The notes under the pieces are model-generated. The model was not told the DNA's origin. It saw only the letters and a list, made by a program, of their open reading frames with translations, and searched no databases. Both the position numbers and the translations under genes were made by a program. Below are positions 23,854-33,462 of a stretch of DNA of 64,000 nt, piece by piece (position 1 is the first letter of the stretch; each line of letters starts with the position of its first letter). The DNA is from Nitrospirota bacterium (GTDB lineage Bacteria > Nitrospirota > Thermodesulfovibrionia > Thermodesulfovibrionales > SM23-35): the NCBI GenBank assembly GCA_040754395.1, contig JBFMCL010000017.1, positions 1 to 64,000 on the forward strand. The letters run 5' to 3'.

Positions 23854-25129
23854 GATTCATACCGCAAAGAGGTTCAAAGGTGAATTTTCTCCGCCGCCTG
23901 ACAAGTCCATATCCCACAGGGCGGTAATCTTTTCTTCCCTCTCAAAGGGGAAGAGCGTCATAAAGAACTTCCTTAAAGCAGAGGATCCCTTCAGTACGGT
24001 CAATTCATTCAGGGCTCTGGGTATCGATATCGATACGACAGGGGATGACCTGATTGTCAACGGCAACGGAATCCACGGACTGAAAGAGCCCCATGGCGTT
24101 ATCGATTGCGGAAATTCCGGCACGACGATACGGCTGCTGTCCGGGGTTCTCTCGGGCAACCCTTTTTTTTCGGTTCTGACCGGAGATGCATCGCTGAGGA
24201 CCCGTCCCATGGCCCGGGTAATTGCCCCGTTACGCCAGATGGGAGCTGAAATATTGGCGCGGGCCGGAGACAAATATCCGCCTGTGGCGATTAAGGGGAA
24301 GAAACTGAAGCCCATTACCTATCAGATGCCCGTTGCCAGTGCGCAGGTGAAGTCTGCGATACTTCTGGCCGGCCTGTATGCAGACGGAGAAACCGGAATT
24401 GAGGAACCTGCGAAATCGAGAGATCATACGGAAAGAATGCTGCCTGCCTTCGGTGCAGAAATACTCATCGACGGCCTTCAGGTGCGTATCAGGGGAGGAA
24501 CAGAACTCATGCCTGCCGAAGTATATGTACCGGGAGACTTCTCGTCGGCTGCGTTTTTTCTTGTCGGGGCGCTGCTTGTTAAGGAATCTGATATAGCCAT
24601 AACTGACGTATGCGTCAATCCCACGAGGACCGGATTACTCGGAATACTGAAGGAAATGGGAGCAGAACTCGGGATATCCAGTGAAAGGGTTATATCCGGA
24701 GAACCGGTTGCAGATATCCACTGCAGGGGTAGTGCGGAATTGAAGGCAGTAACAATCACAAAGAAACAGATTCCGGCGCTTATCGATGAATTTCCCATAC
24801 TCTGCGTAGCTGCTACTCAGGCCACGGGTACAACAGTTATCCGGGGCGCAGAGGAACTCCGTGTGAAGGAGTCTGACAGGATAAGGAGCATGGCGACCGA
24901 ACTGAGGAAGATGGGTGCAGAAATAGAAGAATATGAAGACGGGTTGAGTATCGGAGGAAGATGCAGCCTGCGGGGGGCTGATATTGAAAGTTACGGAGAC
25001 CACAGGATTGCGATGGCTATGACCATGGCCGGGCTTATTGCAGATGGCATAACAACGATACACGGCATATCGTCAGTGAATATTTCGTTTCCCGGATTTT
25101 TCCAGATAATCCGGAGGCTTACTCTGTGA
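23840..25129 (+). CDS. aroA: 3-phosphoshikimate 1-carboxyvinyltransferase (EPSP synthase)
   Basis: It transfers enolpyruvate from PEP to shikimate 3-phosphate. The 429-residue product shows PPDKSISHRAVIFSSLSKG, DCGNSGTTIRLLSGVLSG, DASLRTRPMARV, VPGDFSSAAFFLVGALL, RVKESDRIRSMATELR and YGDHRIAMAMTMAGL, the complete EPSP synthase motif set. The start is a TTG at 23840 with GGGAAGG upstream, inside the tyrA 3' end. The stop overlaps the cmk start (GTGA). Confidence 0.95.
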   Translation: MDRIEIHTAKRFKGEFSPPPDKSISHRAVIFSSLSKGKSVIKNFLKAEDPFSTVNSFRALGIDIDTTGDDLIVNGNGIHGLKEPHGVIDCGNSGTTIRLLSGVLSGNPFFSVLTGDASLRTRPMARVIAPLRQMGAEILARAGDKYPPVAIKGKKLKPITYQMPVASAQVKSAILLAGLYADGETGIEEPAKSRDHTERMLPAFGAEILIDGLQVRIRGGTELMPAEVYVPGDFSSAAFFLVGALLVKESDIAITDVCVNPTRTGLLGILKEMGAELGISSERVISGEPVADIHCRGSAELKAVTITKKQIPALIDEFPILCVAATQATGTTVIRGAEELRVKESDRIRSMATELRKMGAEIEEYEDGLSIGGRCSLRGADIESYGDHRIAMAMTMAGLIADGITTIHGISSVNISFPGFFQIIRRLTL

Positions 25130-25788
25130 AGCGGGTTGTCGCAATAGACGGTCCATCCGGATCAGGCAAGACTACCATTGCAAAACTTATCGCAGAAGAA
25201 CTCGGATTTCATTACCTTGACACGGGTGCGCTCTACCGGGCGATTGCCCTGGCATTCAGAGACAGCATGGTCGAACCTGACGATCCGGATGATGCGCTGC
25301 AGGAAGTCCTTGGCAGAACCATGGTAACGTTTAGCAATGGGAGGGTTTTCCTGAACGGAAATGATGTCTCGGACAGCATCAGATCGAAAGAGATCGATCA
25401 TTATTCTTCGGTGTTTTCAGGGAGGAAAATCGTGAGGGATTTCCTTTTCCACATCCAGAGGGATGCTGCGCTCCGGCATGACCTTGTTGTTGAAGGGAGA
25501 GACACTACCACAGTCATATTCCCGGATGCGCAAAAAAAAATTTTTCTGGATGCGTCTGTCGAGGAAAGGGCAGAAAGACGCTATCTCCAGTATAAAGAGA
25601 AGAATAGCGACTTAAGCATGGAAGAAGCAAAAATGCAAATCATCGAAAGGGACAGGAGGGATGAGAGCCGGGACCTGGCCCCCCTGCAAAGGGCGGGGGA
25701 CGCCCTGCTGGTAGATTCATCGGGTATTTCTGTGGAACAGGTGAAGGATACAATACTCGACTTTGTCAGAGAAGGGCATAAATCCTGA
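25126..25788 (+). CDS. cmk: Cytidylate kinase
   Basis: Phosphorylates CMP/dCMP with ATP. The 220-residue protein begins KRVVAIDGPSGSGKTTIAKLIAE (P-loop), followed by FHYLDTGALYRAIA, DVSDSIRSKEI and VVEGRDTTTVIFPDAQKKIFLDASVEERAERR, all CMK motifs. The GTG start overlaps the aroA stop. In many bacteria cmk precedes rpsA, as it does here with ispH between them. Confidence 0.95.
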   Translation: MKRVVAIDGPSGSGKTTIAKLIAEELGFHYLDTGALYRAIALAFRDSMVEPDDPDDALQEVLGRTMVTFSNGRVFLNGNDVSDSIRSKEIDHYSSVFSGRKIVRDFLFHIQRDAALRHDLVVEGRDTTTVIFPDAQKKIFLDASVEERAERRYLQYKEKNSDLSMEEAKMQIIERDRRDESRDLAPLQRAGDALLVDSSGISVEQVKDTILDFVREGHKS

Positions 25789-25789
25789 T

Positions 25790-26626
25790 ATGAAAGTACT
25801 TGTTGCAAAGACGGCCGGCTTTTGTTTTGGTGTGAAAAGGGCAATTGATATTGCCTTCAGGCTTGCGAGGGAAAAACGGAAGGGGGTGTATACCCTCGGC
25901 CCGATAATTCATAACCCGCAGGTTGTGGAACAGTTGCGGAGCGAGGGAATTATCCCGATTAGCAGTATCAGAGCCAAAAAAAATATACAGGCATTGATTA
26001 TCAGAACACACGGGGTCCCGCTTGAACTGTCAGAGATGATAGCTTCCAGAGGGGTTGAGATGATCGATGCGACATGTCCATTTGTAAAAAAGGCACAGTA
26101 TTATGCTAAACTCCTTAATGAAGAAGGCTACCAGGTGGTTATTCTGGGAGAGAAAAACCATCCGGAAGTAATAAGCCTTATGAGCTATGCAAAGGGCGAT
26201 ACCCTTGTTGTTGACAGCAAATCGCCGTTGCCAAAACTGAAAAATAAGGTAGGGATAGTAGTTCAGACAACTCAGCCTCTTGAAGCATTAAAGAGAGTTC
26301 TGTCCGTTGCCATTGAACATGCAAAAGAGGTTAAAGTATATAATACAATATGTAATTCTACAGCCCTGAGGTTGAAGGAAACAGAAAGCATGGCCAGCAA
26401 GGTTGATGTGATGTTTGTGGTTGGCGGCAAAAACAGTGCAAATACAACTCAGCTGACAAAACTCTGTGAATCTCTTTCAGTCCCGACGTATCATATCGAA
26501 ACCTCATCCGAAATACAGACAGAGTACCTGAGGAATGCAAAAAAAGTCGGAATCACAGCCGGGGCATCAACCCCAAGGTGGATTATAAAAGAGGTGGAAA
26601 AAAGAATTAGGGATATAGGAGGGTAA
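25790..26626 (+). CDS. ispH: 4-hydroxy-3-methylbut-2-enyl diphosphate reductase IspH (LytB)
   Basis: Last step of the MEP isoprenoid pathway, an Fe-S reductase producing IPP and DMAPP. The 278-residue product has the three cluster cysteines in family motifs: AKTAGFCFGVKRA (Cys12), DATCPFVKKAQ and YNTICNSTALR. It also shows RTHGVP, VVQTTQP and GITAGASTPRWIIKEV. ATG 25790 is preferred over an in-frame upstream start at 25763 inside cmk. The gene sits between cmk and rpsA, an arrangement seen in several bacterial phyla. Confidence 0.95.
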   Translation: MKVLVAKTAGFCFGVKRAIDIAFRLAREKRKGVYTLGPIIHNPQVVEQLRSEGIIPISSIRAKKNIQALIIRTHGVPLELSEMIASRGVEMIDATCPFVKKAQYYAKLLNEEGYQVVILGEKNHPEVISLMSYAKGDTLVVDSKSPLPKLKNKVGIVVQTTQPLEALKRVLSVAIEHAKEVKVYNTICNSTALRLKETESMASKVDVMFVVGGKNSANTTQLTKLCESLSVPTYHIETSSEIQTEYLRNAKKVGITAGASTPRWIIKEVEKRIRDIGG

Positions 26627-26633
26627 CGGTTTC

Positions 26634-28220
26634 GTGGAACTTAGAAACGAGGAAATGGAAAAGCTTTATGCTGAGACCTTTCACAGCATCGAGGAAGGGA
26701 CGATCTTAAAAGGAAAAATACTGGCATTGAGGCAGGACGGGGTTATTGTTGATATCGGGTATAAATCAGAGGGGTTTATTCCGATTGAGGAATTTTCCCA
26801 GGAAGATATCGAGACTCTGGAAACAGGGAAAAGCATTGATGTGTATGTCGAAAAACTTGAAGATGCCGAGGGGATGATACGACTGTCCAAGGAGCGCGCA
26901 ACAAAAATAAAGGTATGGGAAAACCTCGAAAATGCCCTCCGCGAAGGTGCCCCTGTTGAAGGAAAAATAACTGGAAAAACGAAAGGTGGATTTACCGTCA
27001 ATATCTCCGGAGTAAACGCATTTCTTCCCGGTTCCCAGGTCGATGTGAAGCCTGTGAAGGACATTGACAATCTGATCGGAAAGAAAACAGTATTCAAGGT
27101 GCTGAAGCTGAACAACAAGCTTTCGAATGTGATTGTGTCACGGAGAACGATTCTCGAAGAAGAAATACAGAAGAAAAAGGTAAAGACCCTTGAAAGGCTC
27201 AAGGAAGGGCAGCTCATGCACGGCACCGTAAAAAATATCACCGATTACGGGGTGTTTGTCGACCTTGGAGGAATCGACGGCCTTCTGCATATATCCGATA
27301 TCTCATGGGGCAGGATAAACCATCCGTCCGAGTTTTTTACAGTCGGAGAGGATATCGAGGTTCTTGTCCTGAAATACGATGAGGAACATGAAAAGGTCAC
27401 CCTGGGATACAAGCAGAAAAAGCCCGACCCGTGGTCTGTTGTTGATGAAAAATATCCGGTTGGCAAACGGGTGAATGGCAGGGTAGTAAGCATCACCGAT
27501 TACGGCGCGTTTGTTGAGCTCGAGGAGGGCCTTGAAGGACTTGTGCACATATCCGAAATCGACTGGCTTTCACGGCCAAAGCATCCTTCAAAATACCTGT
27601 CAGTCGGCGAGACTGTCGAGGCCATTGTGCTCAAGGTCGATAAGGATGAGAGGCGCCTTTCTCTCAGCATCAAGCAGATAAAACCGAGCCCGTGGGAAAT
27701 AGTCGCACAACGTTACATCACAGGGCAGAAGATCGCCGGGAAAGTGAAAACGATCACTGATTTCGGGGTGTTTGTGGGCCTTCCCGAGGGTGTCGATGGC
27801 CTTATTCACATCTCCGACCTGTCATGGACTAAACATATTAAGCATCCCTCTGAAGTGCTCAGAAAGGGACAAAAAGTCGAGGCGGTTATCCTGAGTCTGG
27901 AGCCTGAATCGGAGAAAATGGCGCTCGGCCTGAAACAGACGGAAGCCGACCCGTGGGTATATGACATCCCCGAGAGATTCAAGCTCGGCGCCGAGATGAA
28001 AGGCAAAGTGCTGACAATTACCGATTTCGGGATCTTTGTTGAACTTGAGAGCGGTGTTGAAGGCCTGATTTACTCTTCCGAGATAATCAGGCCTGCATCC
28101 GGAAAGATCGAGGAGAGCATAAAAACGAACGATGATATCCTTGTGAGGATAATAAAAATAGATTGCGAAGAGAGAAAAATCGGATTGAGCATGAAACATA
28201 TTAAAAGAGCTGAAGAGTGA
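26634..28220 (+). CDS. rpsA: 30S ribosomal protein S1
   Basis: RNA-binding protein that brings mRNA to the 30S subunit. The 528-residue product carries six S1 (OB-fold) repeats beginning near residues 18, 104, 190, 277, 364 and 452. The last four share G-x-V-x-x-I-T-D-[YF]-G-[VAI]-F-V and HISD/HISE motifs. The two N-terminal repeats diverge, as usual for the ribosome-binding part. The start is a GTG with TAGGAGGG upstream. Length and six-repeat layout match full S1. The stop overlaps the sppA start (GTGA). Confidence 0.95.
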   Translation: MELRNEEMEKLYAETFHSIEEGTILKGKILALRQDGVIVDIGYKSEGFIPIEEFSQEDIETLETGKSIDVYVEKLEDAEGMIRLSKERATKIKVWENLENALREGAPVEGKITGKTKGGFTVNISGVNAFLPGSQVDVKPVKDIDNLIGKKTVFKVLKLNNKLSNVIVSRRTILEEEIQKKKVKTLERLKEGQLMHGTVKNITDYGVFVDLGGIDGLLHISDISWGRINHPSEFFTVGEDIEVLVLKYDEEHEKVTLGYKQKKPDPWSVVDEKYPVGKRVNGRVVSITDYGAFVELEEGLEGLVHISEIDWLSRPKHPSKYLSVGETVEAIVLKVDKDERRLSLSIKQIKPSPWEIVAQRYITGQKIAGKVKTITDFGVFVGLPEGVDGLIHISDLSWTKHIKHPSEVLRKGQKVEAVILSLEPESEKMALGLKQTEADPWVYDIPERFKLGAEMKGKVLTITDFGIFVELESGVEGLIYSSEIIRPASGKIEESIKTNDDILVRIIKIDCEERKIGLSMKHIKRAEE

Positions 28221-29065
28221 AAAAAGTCCTTCTGGTCTTTCTTATCTTATTCATCGTAATGATTTTTATCAGCCTGCTGTTTGTTATGCTGCAGAAGAAT
28301 CTGCCTATCGGCGAGCGGATAGCGGTCATTCGCGTTGAGGGCCCCATCCTCGATTCCAAGAATACGATCGAAGAGTTGAAAGAGTATGTGAAAGATCCTT
28401 CGGTAAAAGCGGTTGTGCTGCGTATTGACAGCCCCGGAGGCGCGGTAGCGCCTTCGCAGGAGATATATGAAGAGGTGAGAAAGGCGGTTGTGAAAAAGAA
28501 GGTGGTAGTATCCATGGGATCTATCGCTGCTTCGGGAGGCTATTATATCGCATCGCCTGCAACAAGAATTCTCGCGAATCCCGGCACACTTACGGGGTCT
28601 ATCGGCGTCATCATGGAAATACCCAATTTTCAGGGGCTTATGAATAAACTCGGCATCAAGACAGAGGTAGTGAAAAGCGGCCGGCACAAGGATATCGCAT
28701 CAGCGTTTCGCGGGATAGGAAAAGAAGAAAGAGCGATTCTTCAGGGAGTGATGGATAATGTGCACGATCAGTTTATTGTCGCGGTTGCGGAAGGAAGGAA
28801 GATGCTCCGTGAAGATGTCAAAAAGATTGCTGACGGACGTATCTATACCGGTGAGCAGGCTCTGGCAGCAGGACTGGTTGACGAACTGGGAAACCTTGAG
28901 GATGCGGTAAAAGCTGCGGCAAAGCTTTCCGGCATTAAGGGAGAACCTGTTGTCGTCACGAAAAAAGAAAAATTGTCTCTCATAAATCTGTTGCGGGAAA
29001 CAGTGCCTGAAGAATTGGCGGATATCTTTCCGTCTGTGAAAATTAAATATTTATTCACACCTTAA
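28217..29065 (+). CDS. sppA: Signal peptide peptidase SppA, short form
   Basis: Membrane-anchored serine protease that degrades cleaved signal peptides. The 282-residue product has one N-terminal transmembrane segment (4-26). A single protease domain follows: VLRIDSPGGAVAPSQEIYEEV, the nucleophile-serine region SMGSIAASGGYYIASPA, NPGTLTGSIGVIM and the lysine region KSGRHKDIASAFR. It is the short SppA type rather than the duplicated E. coli type. The GTG start overlaps rpsA. Confidence 0.93.
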   Translation: MKKVLLVFLILFIVMIFISLLFVMLQKNLPIGERIAVIRVEGPILDSKNTIEELKEYVKDPSVKAVVLRIDSPGGAVAPSQEIYEEVRKAVVKKKVVVSMGSIAASGGYYIASPATRILANPGTLTGSIGVIMEIPNFQGLMNKLGIKTEVVKSGRHKDIASAFRGIGKEERAILQGVMDNVHDQFIVAVAEGRKMLREDVKKIADGRIYTGEQALAAGLVDELGNLEDAVKAAAKLSGIKGEPVVVTKKEKLSLINLLRETVPEELADIFPSVKIKYLFTP

Positions 29066-29080
29066 TGATTAGGAGGGAAT

Positions 29081-29362
29081 ATGACTAAGTCCGTACTCAT
29101 CGAAAAGGTTTCAGAAAGAATCGGCAGTTTGACAAGAAAACAGACGGAGATTGTTGTCGATACCGTGTTTGACAGCATAAAGGATGCATTGATCAGAGGC
29201 GAAAAAATTGAAATAAGAGGATTTGGTAACTTCAAGCCGAAGAGCAGAAAGCCCAGAAGGGCCAGAAATCCGAAAACCGGAGAGAAGGTTGATGTCCCCG
29301 AGAAAAGGGTTCTGCATTTCAAGGTCGGCAAGGCCCTCAGAGAAGCAATGAATCCAAAATAG
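29081..29362 (+). CDS. ihf: HU/IHF family DNA-binding protein
   Basis: The 93-residue protein bends DNA as a dimer. It shows KSVLIEKVSERIG at the start, then IEIRGFGNFKPKSRKPRRARNPKTGEKVDVPEKRVLHFKVGKALRE, with the beta-arm and its RNPKTGE tip. The sequence is nearer to IHF subunits than HU (KxRxARNPxTGE, VPEKR), but one subunit alone cannot settle this. AGGAGGG lies before the ATG. It follows sppA in the same direction and closes the rpsA block. Confidence 0.9.
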   Translation: MTKSVLIEKVSERIGSLTRKQTEIVVDTVFDSIKDALIRGEKIEIRGFGNFKPKSRKPRRARNPKTGEKVDVPEKRVLHFKVGKALREAMNPK

Positions 29363-29653
29363 ACGCAGGGAACAGGCGCATTACCATTTTATTGTTCCGT
29401 CAGACAGCAAAGGAATCCCCTTTCTCCTCAGAGCGGCCATAATATGGCAGCAACTATTCTGTGCCTTAAGCGTAAGATACGTGAAATCCCCCCGGAATGT
29501 GACTCCGCGGAAGATTCTGTCAGTCTGAGTGTCCGTTGATTTTATGGAATAAAACCAGCAGGGACCAGCAACATGAATATCAGCTGAAAACCGGCTCCTG
29601 TTTCATGTCCTGTCCATATCTAGCCCTTATTAGTCATGAATTTTTCTGATTCT

Positions 29654-29700
29654 GCTGAGGACAGAGTATTTTTTCTCATTGCAAATACTCTGTCCTCAGC
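29654..29700. repeat. Perfect 18-bp inverted repeat in a 452-base intergenic region
   Basis: GCTGAGGACAGAGTATTT (29654-29671) and its exact complement (29683-29700) flank an 11-base loop beginning TTTCTC. No T-run follows either arm, so it is not a standard terminator. The rest of 29363-29814 contains no convincing gene. Only weak hairpins were seen before the GTG start of cobA-hemD. Confidence 0.7.
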
Positions 29701-29814
29701 CGCTATTGCCATTTTTATGAATAATATGGCTAAAGACTTATCAATTGTGCGGGTGAGGCATATGTGGCGGTATGGTATGATAATATGTTACATGTCCAAT
29801 CAGGAGGAAACAGT

Positions 29815-31365
29815 GTGAAAGGAAAAGTATTTTTAGTCGGTGCAGGACCCGGTGATATCGGACTTCTGACGGTGAAAGGCCTGCGGTGTCTCAAGAAGGC
29901 CGATGTTGTGGTGTACGATTTCCACCTGAATGCGCAGGTTCTGAATTACATCAATCATAATGCAGAATTCATATATGCGGGGAAACGCGGCGGGCATCAT
30001 ACCATGACACAGGAAGCAATCAACGATATCCTTGTCAGTAAGGCAAAGGAAGGGAAGGTTATCTGCAGGCTGAAGGGCGGAGACCCCTTCGTGTTCGGAC
30101 GCGGAGGTGAAGAGGCTGAAGAGCTGGCAAAGGAGGGAATCGATTTCGAGATTGTCCCGGGCGTAAGTTCATCTGTTGCTGCACCTGCATATGCGGGAAT
30201 TCCGTTAACCCACAGGCTTTTCTCTTCATCCTTTGCGGTCATTCCCGGGTACGAAGACGTAACAAAAAAAGAGAGTGCCATAGACTGGGGAAAGCTTGCA
30301 ACGGGCGTCGGCACGCTTGTCTTTCTCATGGCGGTGAAAAACATTGACCTTATCGCTCAGAAATTGACTGAGAACGGGCGCTCGCCGGATACCCCGGTCG
30401 CGGTAATCAGATGGGGCACGAGGCCTGACCAAACAACGGTTACCGGGACGCTGCATAACATATCGGAGATCATTAAGGCAAAGGAGATAAAACCTCCTGC
30501 AGTAATGGTTGTCGGTGATGTGGTAAAGCTCAGAAAGACACTGCAGTGGTATGAAAAAAAACCGATGTTCGGCCACAGGATACTGGTGACGAGGGAGCAC
30601 GCCGAAGGATTTGAACGTCTTGAAGAACTCGGCGCCGAAATTCTCGAATTCCCCACCATAGAGATTGTGCCCCCGGAAAGATACGACGAACTTGATGCTG
30701 CTATCGACAGGATCCCCGCATATGACTGGCTGGTATTTACGAGCAGGAATGGTGTCAAATTCTTTTTCAGGAGGTATTTCGAGAGAGACAGGGATATCAG
30801 AGACCTCCATGGAGTCAGGATATGTGCCATCGGGACAAAGACTGCTGAGGAAGTCAGAAAATACGGCATCAGGCTGGACCTGATCCCACACGAATACCGC
30901 GCAGAAGGTCTTATAGACGCATTCCTGGAAGAGAAGGGCGCAAAGAACCAGAGCAGGGGACAACTTCTGCAAGATATGCGGTTTCTTCTCCCCCGCGCAG
31001 AGAAAGCGAGGGAAATATTTCCGGATAAAGTGAGGGAACTGGGCGGAACAATCGATGTGCCTGCAGCGTACAGAACCGTTAAACCCGAAGCTCACGGGAA
31101 AAGGCTGAGGAGATTTTTGCGTGAAGGAAGAATTTCGGTTGCCACATTCACGAGTGCAGCAACGTTTGACAACTTCAGGGAAATCATGGGGAAAGACGCT
31201 GAAGAGCTGCTGAAGGGGGTGGCTATCGCGGTCATTGGTCCGGTTACCGCGGGTGCTGTTGAGAAAGCCGGACTCCGGGTCCACATCATGCCGGAAGAGG
31301 CAACCATAGAGGCTATGGTGGAAAAGATCATTCAATGGACAGAAAAGACGGTAACCCCCAAATGA
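29815..31365 (+). CDS. cobA-hemD: Fused uroporphyrinogen-III C-methyltransferase / uroporphyrinogen-III synthase (CobA-HemD)
   Basis: The 516-residue fusion makes uroporphyrinogen III and methylates it at C2 and C7 to precorrin-2, feeding siroheme, cobalamin or alternative heme routes. The N-terminal SUMT domain (1-250) has VFLVGAGPGDIGLLTVKGL, RLKGGDPFVFGRGGEEAEEL and VPGVSSSVAAPAYAGIPLTHR. The HemD domain (255-510) has ILVTREHAEGFERLEELGAEILEFPTIEI, DWLVFTSRNGVKFFF and ATFTSAATFDNF. The start is GTG 29815, set by AGGAGG at 29802. An in-frame upstream ATG lacks such a site. No other heme gene is adjacent. Confidence 0.94.
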   Translation: MKGKVFLVGAGPGDIGLLTVKGLRCLKKADVVVYDFHLNAQVLNYINHNAEFIYAGKRGGHHTMTQEAINDILVSKAKEGKVICRLKGGDPFVFGRGGEEAEELAKEGIDFEIVPGVSSSVAAPAYAGIPLTHRLFSSSFAVIPGYEDVTKKESAIDWGKLATGVGTLVFLMAVKNIDLIAQKLTENGRSPDTPVAVIRWGTRPDQTTVTGTLHNISEIIKAKEIKPPAVMVVGDVVKLRKTLQWYEKKPMFGHRILVTREHAEGFERLEELGAEILEFPTIEIVPPERYDELDAAIDRIPAYDWLVFTSRNGVKFFFRRYFERDRDIRDLHGVRICAIGTKTAEEVRKYGIRLDLIPHEYRAEGLIDAFLEEKGAKNQSRGQLLQDMRFLLPRAEKAREIFPDKVRELGGTIDVPAAYRTVKPEAHGKRLRRFLREGRISVATFTSAATFDNFREIMGKDAEELLKGVAIAVIGPVTAGAVEKAGLRVHIMPEEATIEAMVEKIIQWTEKTVTPK

Positions 31366-31386
31366 TGCACGCCGGACAAAGGCCTC

Positions 31387-33462
31387 ATGAATCTTGCTGA
31401 AGCAGACAGGCTTCTCTTTTTCTTTGTCAATAAAGACCTCCAGAATCATTTCCTCGATATCCTTATGCCGTTTCTCACGAATAAGTCGTATCTTATTTTC
31501 CTGCCGCTTTTTTTTGTGTTCCTTCTGAAAGAGAGAAAACATGCGATCATCGCGTTTGTGCTTGCATTTGCGTCACTGCTTATCGCTGACTGGCTTTCAA
31601 ATACCCTGAAATATGCTATCGAGCGCATCAGGCCGTGCAATGATCTTTACGGGGTGAGATTGCTCATTAACTGCTCCAAATCGTTTTCGATGCCGTCAAA
31701 CCATGCGGTCAATGCGTTTGCCTTTGCGACGCCATTCTATGTGCTGCTCAGGAGCAGACTCCGGATTGCCTTTGTTATCCTCGCATGTCTTGTGGCATTT
31801 TCGAGAGTATATGTCGGTGTGCATTATCCCTCGGATATCTTTACAGGATCAATCATCGGGATACTTTTTGCGATTGCCTCGATTAAGATATATCACTGGT
31901 CTTCCCAGAGGTTTCTGGAAAAACCGCATACCACCGTCCTGCTCCTGTTTCTGCTGTGTATGAGCCTGTTCAGGATCTATTACATTCTGCATGGACCACT
32001 GGATCTGAGCCCTGATGAAGCCCATTACTGGGAATGGTCGCGAAGGCTCGATATGAGTTATTACTCAAAAGGGCCGATGATCGCCTATCTTATCCATCTC
32101 GGGACCGGCATTTTCGGAGATACCGTGTTTGGGGTAAGGATTATGGCTGTCGTCTTTTCCGGTCTCAGCAGCCTTCTGCTTTACAGTCTCGGCAGGCATG
32201 TCTATAATCCTGATGTCGGTCTTTTTTCAGCCATTCTCTTCCAGATCATCCCCCTTTTCTCGGCCTATGGCGTTATATTTACGATTGATTCCCCGTTTAT
32301 TTTTTTCTGGATACTCTCCCTGTATTTATTCTGGCAGGCTCTGCCGGGAATGCGGGCACAGCACAGCGGTGTGGAATCCCATTCCCTCTTGTCCCCTCTC
32401 ATAGGGAAAAGGAATTCTGATCTCTCAATGCTGTACTGGTGTCTCCTCGGTCTTTCTGTAGGGCTTGGGATGCTGACGAAATACACCATGGCGTTCTTTT
32501 ATCTCTGCGCTTTTCTCTTCCTCCTGCTGAATCAGGACAAGAGGACGCTTTTCCTGTCAAAGGGGCCCTATACAGCTTTTATCATCAGCCTGGCGGTTTT
32601 CAGTCCGGTGATACTCTGGAACGCAGGGAATGATTGGGTCACATTCAGGCATACTGCCGGGCAGGCGCATATTGCGGAAGGCATGCAGTTATCCCTCAGG
32701 AGTTTTTTCGAGTTCCTGGGATCGCAGCTTGGGGTACTCACCCCACTCATCCTGATCATAATGGGAATCTCATTGTGGCGAACGAAAAGCAAAAAGGAAG
32801 GCTCTTTTCTCTTCTGGTTTTCCTTCCCTGTGATTCTGTTCTTTCTGCTGAAAAGCCTGCAGGCAAAGGTCCAGGCGAACTGGGCACTGCCAGGCTATAT
32901 CACAGGCGTGATTGCATTCTGTGCATTTTCGGCGGTGTTATTCCGGAGAGGAAACGCGGGAAAAATTCTTCTGGCAACGGCGATTGTCCTCAGCCTGACC
33001 GTAACCGCTGTAGCCCATTACCCGTCGATGCTCGGCATTCCCGGGAGGCTTGATCCGACAGAGAGGCTCAGGGGATGGGAGCAGCTTGGTGACGAGGTTA
33101 CAGGAATATATGAAAAGATGTCCACGAACAATAAAGTCTTCATATTTTCCGACAAATACCAGGTTGCCAGCGAACTTGCGTTTTATGTGAAAGGGAATCC
33201 GGTGACATATTGTATTAATCTTGACCGGAGGATGAACCAGTATGACCTCTGGCCGGGATTGGAGGAAAAACGTCACCAGGATGCGATCTTTGTCAGGACG
33301 GGGGATACCGGAATGCCGGAGAAAGTTGCTGGAGCATTTGAAAAAGTTGAGAAAAAGGTGTTTACCGCTTATACTAAAAAGCGTGATAAAATCAGGGATT
33401 ATTCCCTGTTCATATGTTATGCATTCAAGGGGCTGAAGCAGGAAAACCCGGAGACATACTAA
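31387..33462 (+). CDS. PAP2-type lipid phosphatase fused to a GT39/ArnT-like glycosyltransferase
   Basis: The 691-residue polytopic protein joins two membrane enzymes. Residues 1-175 form a PAP2 phosphatase with all three motifs: KYAIERIRP, MPSNHAVN and SRVYVGVHYPSD. Residues 190-690 resemble GT39/PMT-type (ArnT-like) transferases that use polyprenyl-phosphate sugars: LSPDEAHYWEWSRRLDMSYYSKGPMIAYLI with the characteristic DEAHYW acidic site, many transmembrane segments and a soluble C-terminal part. The TAA overlaps the start of a DPM1-like transferase (TAATG), which could make the lipid-linked sugar donor. I infer that the phosphatase recycles or prepares the polyprenyl carrier. Confidence 0.88.
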   Translation: MNLAEADRLLFFFVNKDLQNHFLDILMPFLTNKSYLIFLPLFFVFLLKERKHAIIAFVLAFASLLIADWLSNTLKYAIERIRPCNDLYGVRLLINCSKSFSMPSNHAVNAFAFATPFYVLLRSRLRIAFVILACLVAFSRVYVGVHYPSDIFTGSIIGILFAIASIKIYHWSSQRFLEKPHTTVLLLFLLCMSLFRIYYILHGPLDLSPDEAHYWEWSRRLDMSYYSKGPMIAYLIHLGTGIFGDTVFGVRIMAVVFSGLSSLLLYSLGRHVYNPDVGLFSAILFQIIPLFSAYGVIFTIDSPFIFFWILSLYLFWQALPGMRAQHSGVESHSLLSPLIGKRNSDLSMLYWCLLGLSVGLGMLTKYTMAFFYLCAFLFLLLNQDKRTLFLSKGPYTAFIISLAVFSPVILWNAGNDWVTFRHTAGQAHIAEGMQLSLRSFFEFLGSQLGVLTPLILIIMGISLWRTKSKKEGSFLFWFSFPVILFFLLKSLQAKVQANWALPGYITGVIAFCAFSAVLFRRGNAGKILLATAIVLSLTVTAVAHYPSMLGIPGRLDPTERLRGWEQLGDEVTGIYEKMSTNNKVFIFSDKYQVASELAFYVKGNPVTYCINLDRRMNQYDLWPGLEEKRHQDAIFVRTGDTGMPEKVAGAFEKVEKKVFTAYTKKRDKIRDYSLFICYAFKGLKQENPETY

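Noticed and set aside
30226..31542. 438-residue minus-strand frame
   Set aside because: It is antisense to the well-supported cobA-hemD fusion and has no family character.
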